DNA from: Niabella sp.
GTDB taxonomy: Bacteria; Bacteroidota; Bacteroidia; Chitinophagales; Chitinophagaceae
Assembly (NCBI GenBank): GCA_017744715.1
Contig: JAGIAT010000007.1
Coordinates: 345,346 to 409,345, forward strand
DNA length: 64,000 nucleotides
Direction: 5' to 3'
Positions 18,299 through 26,335 of the stretch are shown one piece after another. The position numbers were made by a program, and so were the translations under genes. The notes beneath the pieces are model-generated. The model made no database searches and had not been told where the DNA came from. It saw only the letters and a list, made by a program, of their open reading frames with translations. Position 1 is the stretch's first letter. Each line of letters starts with the position of its first letter.

Positions 18299-19342
18299 AT
18301 GCATTATAAAATTGAAAATCCCCGGAAGCTGACAAGGGACATACTGGTCAGCATTGGATTGTACCTGTTGCCTGTTGTGCTGATGTTGCTCTGGTTTTAT
18401 GTACGAAACGAAAAACCCTGGCAGCAAAGTACGGCCGATAACCTGCGGATCATGCAGGAAAACATTCCTTCCTGGCTGCGGTCTGTATTTACCCATCTTC
18501 GTAAATGGGGGCTGATTGTGCTGGCCATCGTGGTTGGAATCATTGAAGTGATCGCCGGTCTTTATGAGAACCGCCGCTGGACACGTAATGAAAAGATCCT
18601 GGACCTGGTTTGTTTTGTGGCGCCCAAGGTGTTGTTTATTCCGGTACTTACTTTTTTCAGTCTGAAACTATTGCCCCTGTTGTTGCCGGATGTTAAAGAT
18701 GCGTTTATATGGGTGCCGTTCTGGTGGGGGGCGCTGATCATTGCGGTGGCCGATGATCTTACCCAGTACTGGTATCACCGGCTGCATCACCAGGTGCCCT
18801 TTCTCTGGCGTTTTCACCGTACGCATCATTCCGCTCCTTATATGGGCATGTCCATGGCCAGCCGGCAGAATATTATTTATACCATCTTTTTTTCGCAGAT
18901 CTACCTGATCGCCATCCTTACTTATCTTGGTTTGGGATTGCCGGCGTTATTTGTTGGCGGCGTAAAATCGCTGATCACGCTTTCGGCGCACAGCAGTATT
19001 AAATGGGATAAACCCTTTTACACCAACCGGTGGCTGCATCCCATCGGTTGGGTGATGGAGCGGCTGATTTCTACACCGGCCACCCATCATGCGCATCATG
19101 CCGATACTACGGACGATGGTATCGGTCATTACAAGGGAAATTTTGGAAATATGTTCTTTATCTGGGACCTGATCTTTGGTACGGGTATCATTACCCGGAA
19201 GTATCCGGAAACCTATGGGATCAAATCGTACCAGGAGGAAGAGTGGTATGCACAGTTCCTCTGGCCGGTATTTAAATCCAAAAAGCAGGGAAGCGAATTG
19301 GCTAAAGGCGGGCCGCTTGTGGCGGAGGAACCGCAATCCTGA
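18299..19342 (+). CDS. Sterol desaturase / fatty acid hydroxylase family protein
   Basis: A 347-residue integral membrane di-iron enzyme. Several hydrophobic segments precede the histidine clusters typical of this family: HRLHH near residue 160, HRTHH near 172 and HHAHH near 262, with a further His in SAHSSIKW. The family hydroxylates or desaturates lipid chains or sterol-like rings at the membrane. It is the last gene of the SusC-SusD-sulfatase run, so it may modify a lipid or ring compound released by the sulfatase, or modify an envelope lipid independently. The substrate cannot be decided from sequence. Confidence 0.88.
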   Translation: MHYKIENPRKLTRDILVSIGLYLLPVVLMLLWFYVRNEKPWQQSTADNLRIMQENIPSWLRSVFTHLRKWGLIVLAIVVGIIEVIAGLYENRRWTRNEKILDLVCFVAPKVLFIPVLTFFSLKLLPLLLPDVKDAFIWVPFWWGALIIAVADDLTQYWYHRLHHQVPFLWRFHRTHHSAPYMGMSMASRQNIIYTIFFSQIYLIAILTYLGLGLPALFVGGVKSLITLSAHSSIKWDKPFYTNRWLHPIGWVMERLISTPATHHAHHADTTDDGIGHYKGNFGNMFFIWDLIFGTGIITRKYPETYGIKSYQEEEWYAQFLWPVFKSKKQGSELAKGGPLVAEEPQS

Positions 19343-19345
19343 ACT

Positions 19346-19571
19346 CTTTTACCAGCGGGGTCTCTCGTAAGAGGACGCCGCGCTCATACTGGTCGTAGGT
19401 ATTCTGTTACCGGCGTCCCTTTCCGGAGACGCCGGTAAGAAGGCCGGCAAGTTGGCAATGATGGATGCCGTTATCTTTTACCAGCGGGGTCTCTCAATAG
19501 AGGACCCCGCGCTTTTATGGCGTCGTAGCTATTCTGTTTCCCGTGTCTCCTGGCTGCGGGGGCGGATGCCT
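19346..19571 (+). repeat. Two tandem structured repeat units related to the 10.6-kb array
   Basis: CTTTTACCAGCGGGGTCTCTC occurs at 19346 and 19475, a 129-bp period; the second unit is incomplete. Box A is GGGGTCTCTC-AATA-GAGGACCCC in unit 2. Box B in unit 1 (19407-19438) is TTACCGGCGTC/GACGCCGGTAA with loop CCTTTCCGGA. Box B has the same 11-bp stem and 10-base loop as the array at 10636-11230 but a different stem sequence, and both are followed by AGAAGGC. It lies between the 3' ends of two convergent genes. Confidence 0.85.
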
Positions 19572-19575
19572 TTAG

Positions 19576-22500
19576 TTAAAAACGTATCGTGTTCAGCCGC
19601 TTATCAACCAGGATGCCATCCACCGGTTTCAGTTCAACATCCAGCTTGCGTTTTGCTTTCAGTTTGATGATAAATAAATCCTGTGTGCCCATCAGCCCGG
19701 GCTGATCGCCGATGTTTACAAACGTGGGGTACAGGGCTTTTTTCCCATTGCTATGCAGCCGGTCATTGGTCATATTTTCCAGCTCCTTTATGTTTAACGG
19801 AGTAATGCCGGCAAACTCATAGTCCTGTGTATTGTAAGGCAGCGCAAAACTCAAACCGTTTACGGCTTTCAGGTTTATTCCCTTTACAAGTACTTCAATG
19901 AGCTCGTCCTTATTATATGTCTTTTTTGATGTGGTGATTTCGATCTGTCCCTGAAGCGTATCTGCTGTGGTCATATCGGCACCGCCTTCAAGGCGTGTGG
20001 CCACATTGGAAATGTCATAGGCATCGATCAGTCCGTTCTTATTAATATCCCCGTTGCTGATATACCCTTCAAAGTCGCCGTCGCCGCTTCTTAACCCGGT
20101 ATAGTTAATATAGGAGGTAAGATCATTGTTGTCGATGATATGGTCGTTATTGATGTCGCCGGGGATATAGCTTTCAGATCCCGGTACTTTAAATACATAC
20201 AGCTCACGGCCCGAGCCAAAATCACCCACGGCCTCTGTTACCGAAATCTTTATATAACGGGCTGTAGGATGGTTGCTGAAAGGGAAGGTTTTGGTATCGC
20301 CATTCTTTGCCCATTCAAACGTGCCCGCATCGGTCCAGTCAGATTTGTTGGTGCTGTATGCAATACTTCCTTTAAGCCATATGCCATTACCTCTTGTGCG
20401 CGGCAGGTACTGGATCTTGTCCAGCTGGTTTACAGATCTCAGATCCAGCACCAGGTTAAAGGGTACGGCCTTGGTACCCCATTTGGTATGCCAGGTATTG
20501 CCTTCATCAAAATCAAACAACTGGGCGATTTCACTGCCTTCCTGGTCGGGCGCCGATCCGCTGGCAATAATATCCTTAATCGCAAATTCAAGCGGGTTCA
20601 CCTTTGTTTTTGCAGAAAGGGTGGTCCAGGGCGATTGTCCGTCCTTGTTTACAGCCCGGATCCTGAACTGGTAGGGCGTTTCAGGGATAAGCCCGTCAAA
20701 CAGCAGGCTGGTATCCCGGATGGTGGTGTATTGCTGACCGTTAAAATCGATCTCATAAAAATCGGCGTTGGCTTGTTTTTTCCAGCTGGGCGTTAAGGTA
20801 TAGGCCTGGCGGTTACTGTCGGTCACCTGTGCCTGTGATGGCGCAGTCAGCCTGCCGTGCTGTTTACGCAAATGCTCTTGAGGGGTAAAGGAAAATCCGT
20901 TTACCGTAAGCGTAATCGCATGGGTGGTAGCATCGGTGGCGGCCAGCTTTACCAGCAGCTGGGGATTTTTGGTGATCGGCGTTTGCGCAAAAGGACTGCC
21001 TGCTGTAGCAAAGCGGTTCAGGTTTGGCGCCGCGTCATAATAGTAAACGTTCACCTGCTTCCGGAAGTCTTCCAGTGACGAAGCCGCTTTCAGCTTCACC
21101 GTTGCCGTACCTGCTTTTGCAACAATAGCAGTGGGCTTCCGGGTAACATTGATCCGGAACTCTGTGGTCCTGTTTTTTATGAAACCATCGTAATCACCCC
21201 GGGTGGGCAGCACGGTAATGGTTGCCGTATTTTTTTGAACAACTGACCGGATCTGTGTAGTGGTGCCGGCGCCGGATTTGTAAGCTTCTGTAAAACCATC
21301 GTCGTCATACTCGGTAAATGTAGTGCTGCCTGCTGGGTATAGTTCGTAAATACGGGCGGTGCGGTCTATTTGGGTAATATTATTATTGGGGTTCGTCATA
21401 GGAATAATAGCACCGGCTTTTACGAATACCGGTAGTTTCCACAACGGCGCCTCAAAGTTATTCAGCACGCGGTTGCCTTCATAAGCAGCACCCGAAAAGT
21501 AATCGATCCAGGTACCGGCCGGCAGGTAAATATTATTGCGGATATCGTTTCCTTTTTCATCCGCCTTTGTTTCCTGGTAAATGGGGGCAACTAAAAACCA
21601 GGGACCGTATAAATATTGGTACTGCGTTGCCTTCCCAAAGGTAAACGCATTGGGATATTCGAGGAACAATGCCCTTATCATGGGCAACCCGTTTATGGCT
21701 TGTTTGGCGATGCTATAGGTGTAGGGCAGTAATTCCGATTTTAACTTCAGGTATGTCCGGTTTATGGATGTAACCGGCTCTCCCAGTGCATAAGGATATT
21801 TTTCGTTAGAGCCCCATCCATCCATATTCAGCTGCATGGGCGTAAAGGTTTTCCACTGGAAGTCGCGGGTATTTACTTTGGTGTTTTTGCCACCAAAAAT
21901 GCCATCCATATCCGACGTGATATTGGGTTGCCCGGAAAGCCCGGATCCGAGGTAGGTAGGAATATGAAAGCGGATGTATTCCCAAACACCACCGGTCTGG
22001 TCTCCACTCCAGATGCCGGCATAACGCTGGGTGCCGGCCCATCCGTCTAGCGAAATAATAAAAGGCCGGGCATTGTTTCCGTATTTCGGCATGATGTGGC
22101 CTACGTCCGACACCCCGTTCAACCCGAATGAATAACCCGGACCCACCCAGGCTACATCGGTTTTTAATACCCGTACGCCGGCGATGCCTACTTCTTTAAT
22201 AATATCACGCTGCAATAATGCAGGAATGCTGTCTTTAGGATGAAGGTCCGATTGTGTCCATAGCCCGATCTGTACGCCGTTTTTGCGGGCGTAGTCTCCA
22301 AATGCTTTCAGGTTCTGGATATTACTGTCAAGCGTGCTTGTTTGCCCGTAACCCGCTCCGTATCCGTCATTGGGAAGGATCCAGCCCAGCGGGAGGTCGT
22401 GCGCCTTATAACGGTCGATCACGCCTCTTGCGGAAAACTGGTAATTGTTTTTTTCGCCGTTGAGCGATTCTTTAATACCGCCGTTATCTTTCTGGCTTTC

Positions 22501-23436
22501 CTTATAGCGCTTGCCGTCTTCAAAAAGCACACCTGCCGTATCCGCCTTCCAGTAGTCGCGGTTGTAGGCATTCAGATGCCCTTCATAAAAGCCAAATTTG
22601 GGCAGCAGTACCGGGTTGCCGGTCAGCTGGTAAAAATCGTTCAGCAGGGCTACCGGCTCCTGGTCAATCATAAAGAATACATCGAGGTAGTTGGTTTCAT
22701 GCGAAAGGGTTACTACATTTTTTTCTTTTGCACCAAAATCGTATTTACCTTTTTTAAATGTATACCACATAAAGCCATACCCGTTGGTCGACCAGTAAAA
22801 GGGAGTGGGGGAGGCTACACCGCCGTCTGTCCAGCTGTTTTGGTTTTCGATGGAAATGATCTTGCCCTTGTGCGAAAAACGGCCATTTTGTACACCGCCG
22901 CCATAAAAATATTCAGCCGGTTGCTCTTTCAGTTTCAGGCTGGTGTTTTTTTTATCAAATAATACCGGGGTAAGGGTTTGCAGTACGGTTCGCCCGCTTT
23001 TCTTATGGGTGATTTTAAGCAGGGTGGTTGCCCTGCTGAATTCGAGGACAACGGTATTCGTAGCCACCATGATCTGTCCGTTATGACTCGTTACATCCAG
23101 CTTCGAAACGGGTTTGCGCGGATTGTTGATAAGCATCGATGCCGGTGGAGTGGCCTCCGGTGCGCGAAGGGCTCCTCCGGCAGGATCGGCAAACATGCGG
23201 AAGATATTTTCACCGTAAAAATCCAGCAGCAGTTCCTGCCGGTTGCTCAGCCGGATCTTTACCGTGGTTGCGTTCACCTTCTCTGCGCCGGTTATGGCCA
23301 CGGTATCGGCCGCGGGCTTTGCTGTGGCGGGCAACGGAGCGGTTGTTTGTGCAGTAGCCGTAAAAATAGTTGCAGTAGCAAGGAGTATCGTAGCGGATCC
23401 TTTTTTAAAAAAGGCGATTCCAGATTTCAGATTCAT
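19576..23436 (-). CDS. Multimodular glycoside hydrolase family 31 enzyme with FN3, F5/8-type, dockerin and cohesin-like modules
   Basis: A 1286-residue secreted enzyme. After a signal peptide (to about residue 29) come the GH31 N-terminal beta-sandwich and TIM barrel, with probable nucleophile Asp427 in KTDVAWVG and acid/base Asp479 in WSGDQTGG. Then follow GH31 C-terminal beta domains, an FN3 domain (about 865-947), an F5/8 type C carbohydrate-binding-like domain (948-1083), a dockerin type I module (about 1090-1150) with two calcium loops (DINNDHIIDNND, DINKNGLIDAYD), and a C-terminal cohesin-like beta domain (about 1160-1286). The motif context and modules resemble GH31 alpha-N-acetylgalactosaminidases more than alpha-glucosidases, but that is from memory of the family. 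It is convergent with the sulfatase locus. Confidence 0.9.
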   Translation of the reverse strand: MNLKSGIAFFKKGSATILLATATIFTATAQTTAPLPATAKPAADTVAITGAEKVNATTVKIRLSNRQELLLDFYGENIFRMFADPAGGALRAPEATPPASMLINNPRKPVSKLDVTSHNGQIMVATNTVVLEFSRATTLLKITHKKSGRTVLQTLTPVLFDKKNTSLKLKEQPAEYFYGGGVQNGRFSHKGKIISIENQNSWTDGGVASPTPFYWSTNGYGFMWYTFKKGKYDFGAKEKNVVTLSHETNYLDVFFMIDQEPVALLNDFYQLTGNPVLLPKFGFYEGHLNAYNRDYWKADTAGVLFEDGKRYKESQKDNGGIKESLNGEKNNYQFSARGVIDRYKAHDLPLGWILPNDGYGAGYGQTSTLDSNIQNLKAFGDYARKNGVQIGLWTQSDLHPKDSIPALLQRDIIKEVGIAGVRVLKTDVAWVGPGYSFGLNGVSDVGHIMPKYGNNARPFIISLDGWAGTQRYAGIWSGDQTGGVWEYIRFHIPTYLGSGLSGQPNITSDMDGIFGGKNTKVNTRDFQWKTFTPMQLNMDGWGSNEKYPYALGEPVTSINRTYLKLKSELLPYTYSIAKQAINGLPMIRALFLEYPNAFTFGKATQYQYLYGPWFLVAPIYQETKADEKGNDIRNNIYLPAGTWIDYFSGAAYEGNRVLNNFEAPLWKLPVFVKAGAIIPMTNPNNNITQIDRTARIYELYPAGSTTFTEYDDDGFTEAYKSGAGTTTQIRSVVQKNTATITVLPTRGDYDGFIKNRTTEFRINVTRKPTAIVAKAGTATVKLKAASSLEDFRKQVNVYYYDAAPNLNRFATAGSPFAQTPITKNPQLLVKLAATDATTHAITLTVNGFSFTPQEHLRKQHGRLTAPSQAQVTDSNRQAYTLTPSWKKQANADFYEIDFNGQQYTTIRDTSLLFDGLIPETPYQFRIRAVNKDGQSPWTTLSAKTKVNPLEFAIKDIIASGSAPDQEGSEIAQLFDFDEGNTWHTKWGTKAVPFNLVLDLRSVNQLDKIQYLPRTRGNGIWLKGSIAYSTNKSDWTDAGTFEWAKNGDTKTFPFSNHPTARYIKISVTEAVGDFGSGRELYVFKVPGSESYIPGDINNDHIIDNNDLTSYINYTGLRSGDGDFEGYISNGDINKNGLIDAYDISNVATRLEGGADMTTADTLQGQIEITTSKKTYNKDELIEVLVKGINLKAVNGLSFALPYNTQDYEFAGITPLNIKELENMTNDRLHSNGKKALYPTFVNIGDQPGLMGTQDLFIIKLKAKRKLDVELKPVDGILVDKRLNTIRF

Positions 23437-23845
23437 TATCGCTGAATTATATTAAAAATGATCCGGTAAAAGTAACAAAGCCCTGCCGTAAAAAACGGGT
23501 TTATGGAAACGATTGCACAGGGTATATGAACGCTGTAAGGATTAAGAACAAACGATTGCATGAAGAAATAATCCATTCTGCAGCTGTTTTGAGAAACCGC
23601 TTGTTCGGTTTGCCGGCGGAATTGTATACCGGCTCCCGCGTTATTGAAAACGTTGTACCGGTGAATAGAGATGATATGCTTATGATACCGGAATATAATC
23701 GGAGGGGAACGGCTCCTGCTTTTGTGTGCCGGAGCAGGTTAGTGCAAACAGTTCAGATCCGGGCATTGGCAAAACCGGATATGTAACGGCAAGCGGACGA
23801 ATGACTAAAGCCCGGATAATACCGGCGCTGATGCTACATGCTGTA
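23437..23845. other. Gene-free spacer upstream of the GH31 gene
   Basis: About 410 bp between the GH31 start and the DUF3307 stop. A plus-strand frame of 86 codons (23526-23786) exists but shows no recognisable motif, signal or neighbour logic. The stretch must contain the GH31 promoter, though I could not identify a convincing -7/-33 pair. Confidence 0.35.
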
Positions 23846-24583
23846 TTACGCACCGGTTAAACCGGATACCAGCAGCTTATTTACAATTACCCCGATTACG
23901 ATGGCAATACCAAAACTTAACAGGGTTCCGATCAGGATGTATTCGGTCAGCTTGCGGTCCTGGCCAACTTTAAGATCGCTGAAACGGAAAACGGACTTGG
24001 CGGTTACCAGGAACCCGATGGCCACCCATTGCAGGTTCAGGATAAAGATCAGCACCAGTATGCGTTCTATATAACCGATCATCATGCCGGCGTGCTGCAA
24101 CGATTTGGTTTCAATAACATCGGTTCTGATTTCTGTTGCCGGCGCCCATTTAGACAGGATCAGTTTGATGATTACGGAAACCGGGGTGGTCAGCAATACC
24201 AGGCCGGTGGTGGTAATCAGCAATGCATTTGCCTGTGACGGGTTCAGGTGCCATGTAAAGGGCTCCATCCACCAGGCGGCAAATAGGATCACCGCCAGGT
24301 GTAAAACCTGGTCCAGGATAAAAAACAGTTTCCGGTTTCGGGCGGTCTGCAGGTGAAGTTTTGCAAGATCGATCAGCAGGTGGCTTCCTGCAATAAGGGC
24401 CGCCAGCGGCAGGTACCGGGTATCCATTGTGATCAGCAGGATCAATGCAAAATGAATGAGTACATGCAGGTACAGTTTAGGGCTTTTGTAGGTTTTGCGT
24501 TCTTTTTCTTCCACCCAGCGGGATGGCTGCAATACAAAATCGCCCAGTAAATGCGCCAGCAACAGTTTTATGAGTAGTGTCAT
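23846..24583 (-). CDS. DUF3307 family integral membrane protein
   Basis: A 245-residue polytopic inner-membrane protein. The start LIKLLLAHLLGDFVLQPSRW is the DUF3307 hallmark, followed by a basic loop (VEEKERKTYKSPK) and about six or seven further helices, with intramembrane polar motifs HVLIH and SHLLIDLAKLHLQ. Biochemical function is unknown. The start codon overlaps the stop of the SatD-like gene by 4 bp (ATGA), so the two are almost certainly co-translated and probably work together. Confidence 0.88.
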   Translation of the reverse strand: MTLLIKLLLAHLLGDFVLQPSRWVEEKERKTYKSPKLYLHVLIHFALILLITMDTRYLPLAALIAGSHLLIDLAKLHLQTARNRKLFFILDQVLHLAVILFAAWWMEPFTWHLNPSQANALLITTTGLVLLTTPVSVIIKLILSKWAPATEIRTDVIETKSLQHAGMMIGYIERILVLIFILNLQWVAIGFLVTAKSVFRFSDLKVGQDRKLTEYILIGTLLSFGIAIVIGVIVNKLLVSGLTGA

Positions 24584-25191
24584 GTGTTAAGGCCGGTTAT
24601 CGTTGTTTGATAATAGGTATTAAAATCCATCAACAGGTCAAATTGCGCCCGTTTGCGGCTCTGGCTTACGGCCGATTGATTGATCTTTAATTTTTCTGCG
24701 ATCTGTTGCTGGTTCCAGTCTGGCTTTTCCAGGAACAGGTACACAATTGCTGCTGCCGCCGGGCTCCAGTTGTCCATGATCAGCGATGCAAACCGGGCCA
24801 TCAGGTTCAGTGTGATATCTGTTTGCTCATGTCCGGTAGCAAGCGCCAGTGTGATCTTTTCTTCTTTCATACTGTCAAATTTCCGCCCCGATCTTACAAA
24901 CGCTGTTCCATTCGACTCGGTGATCTTTTCTGTTTGATAAGATATAGCTCCCAACCCAATGCTGAGCCGCACATCCAGCGCTGCTTTTTGTTTGATCAGG
25001 CTTTTCAGCAACATGCATTTAAAGAGCGCTTCAGCCGGTTGCGCGCGTAGTTGAAACGCATCACCCCGGTAAATTTCCCAGTCTGCCGGCGTTTGTCCCT
25101 GCTTCTTTAAAAAGCTCTTTAAAAGAGGCATCCATTCTTTGGGGTCCGTACTTTCTGAACGGATGATATCCCCGGTAATGATCGCTATCAT
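24580..25191 (-). CDS. SatD family protein with C-terminal helix-turn-helix
   Basis: A 203-residue cytoplasmic protein. The N-terminal part (1-85) has Asp8 in IITGDIIRSES, Gly43-Asp44 in YRGDAFQL and the strand VRLSIGLGAI (Arg75, Gly79, Gly81). This D...GD...R-x-x-I-G-x-G order resembles class III nucleotidyl cyclase and GGDEF-like folds; that is an inference. The C-terminus (about 158-188, QQQIAEKLKINQSAVSQSRK) is a clear helix-turn-helix, so the protein probably binds DNA. Three 28-bp-spaced repeats lie just upstream, suggesting autoregulation. It is co-translated with the DUF3307 membrane protein. Members of the SatD family are named from streptococcal SatD, whose function is not clear. 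Confidence 0.82.
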   Translation of the reverse strand: MIAIITGDIIRSESTDPKEWMPLLKSFLKKQGQTPADWEIYRGDAFQLRAQPAEALFKCMLLKSLIKQKAALDVRLSIGLGAISYQTEKITESNGTAFVRSGRKFDSMKEEKITLALATGHEQTDITLNLMARFASLIMDNWSPAAAAIVYLFLEKPDWNQQQIAEKLKINQSAVSQSRKRAQFDLLMDFNTYYQTTITGLNT

Positions 25192-25195
25192 TCCT

Positions 25196-25283
25196 CAAAT
25201 ATAAGCAAATAGACTTATAAATTTAATTATAACCTTAAATGCTTATAAATTCAATTATTAGTTAAATAGCTTATAATTAGAGA
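25196..25283 (-). promoter_or_regulatory. Three direct repeats with 28-bp period plus -7-like box ahead of the satD-like gene
   Basis: CTTATAA recurs at 25214, 25242 and 25270, exactly 28 bp apart; the longer shared form is CTTATAAATTNAATTAT in the first two, shortened to CTTATAATTA in the third. On the minus strand TATATTTG (25196-25203) matches the -7 consensus and lies only 4 bp before the start codon, which would give a leaderless or very short-leader transcript. The array is placed to control the SatD-like/DUF3307 operon, but could also affect the divergent SDR gene at 25489. Confidence 0.6.
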
Positions 25284-25488
25284 GCATTGTATGATAAAAA
25301 TACTAAAATTATTAGTATTTTGCAATTTTTTTTACAAGCCGGCAAGCCCTTAAATGTAATCAGGCGTACACAAATAAAACAGTGCCTGGCGCTTATTATT
25401 CAATCGTATACGCTATTTACTCCTTTTTTTTATCATTTATATGGTAAATTAGCCGCGCCATTTTAATTTTAAGCGTATATATATAATT

Positions 25489-26253
25489 ATGTTTCAACTA
25501 ATCAATAAAACCGCTGTCGTTACAGGAGGCGGAAGTGGTATCGGAAAGGCCGTGGCCGTTTTATTTGCTAAGGCGGGCGCCCGGGTCGTAGTAGCCGATT
25601 TTAATAAAGAGGCTGCACTGCAAACGATTGAAGCGATCAAGGCTGCAGGTGGAAATGCCGAAGGTATTTTCCTGGATGTTTCTAACCAGGAAGAAGTTAC
25701 AGCGGCTTTTGAACAACTGCCGGCGATCGATATACTGGTAAACAGTGCCGGGATCTCCCATATCGGGAAAGCGGATACAACCGCGGAAGCCGATTTTGAC
25801 CGGGTTTATAATGTAAATGTAAAAGGCGTTTACAACACCCTGCATGCGGCCATACCCCGGATGAAGGCACAGGGTGCGGGTGTAATCATCAATATGGCTT
25901 CTATTGCTTCCAGCGTGGGATTACCGGACCGCTTTGCGTACTCAATGAGTAAAGGTGCCGTGCTGGCCATGACCTTATCGGTAGCAAAAGACTATATCAG
26001 TGATGGAATCCGCTGCAATTGTGTTTCTCCCGCACGGGTGCATACACCGTTTGTAGATGGATTTCTGGCAAAAACATACCCGGGCAGGGAACAGGAGATG
26101 TTTGATAAATTATCCAAAACACAACCCATCGGCCGTATGGCAAAACCGGAGGAGATTGCAGCGCTGATCCTGTATCTGTGCAGCGATGAAGCTTCGTTTA
26201 TTACCGGCTGCGATTATCCGATCGACGGGGGATTCATCAAACTGAACAATTAA
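25489..26253 (+). CDS. SDR family NAD(P)-dependent oxidoreductase
   Basis: A 254-residue classical short-chain dehydrogenase. Cofactor motif TGGGSGIG (residues 12-19), Asp at the end of strand 2 (VVVADFN) favouring NAD, NSAG in place of the usual NNAG, catalytic Ser138, Tyr151 and Lys155 (YSMSK). The C-terminal half (SPARVHTPFVDGFLAK) fits sugar or sugar-acid dehydrogenases. The FAH-family hydrolase 82 bp downstream suggests a step such as oxidation of 2-keto-3-deoxy-L-fuconate or -rhamnonate to a diketo acid, which the hydrolase then splits. The pathway is inferred from gene pairing only. Confidence 0.85.
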   Translation: MFQLINKTAVVTGGGSGIGKAVAVLFAKAGARVVVADFNKEAALQTIEAIKAAGGNAEGIFLDVSNQEEVTAAFEQLPAIDILVNSAGISHIGKADTTAEADFDRVYNVNVKGVYNTLHAAIPRMKAQGAGVIINMASIASSVGLPDRFAYSMSKGAVLAMTLSVAKDYISDGIRCNCVSPARVHTPFVDGFLAKTYPGREQEMFDKLSKTQPIGRMAKPEEIAALILYLCSDEASFITGCDYPIDGGFIKLNN

Positions 26254-26335
26254 AAGGATTGATGATTTTTGGTTTATTGTGCAGGGCCGGAGCCTTAGGC
26301 AATAAACAATGAATAATAAACAATAAATTGAGAAT

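Noticed and set aside
20140..20796. Plus-strand 218-codon frame inside the GH31 gene
   Set aside because: Opposite-strand shadow of the F5/8 and FN3 modules; no independent features.
22342..22962. Plus-strand 206-codon frame inside the GH31 gene
   Set aside because: Shadow of the catalytic barrel on the opposite strand.
23526..23786. Plus-strand 86-codon frame between the GH31 and DUF3307 genes
   Set aside because: No recognisable domain, signal or conservation clue; residue composition looks like translated non-coding DNA.
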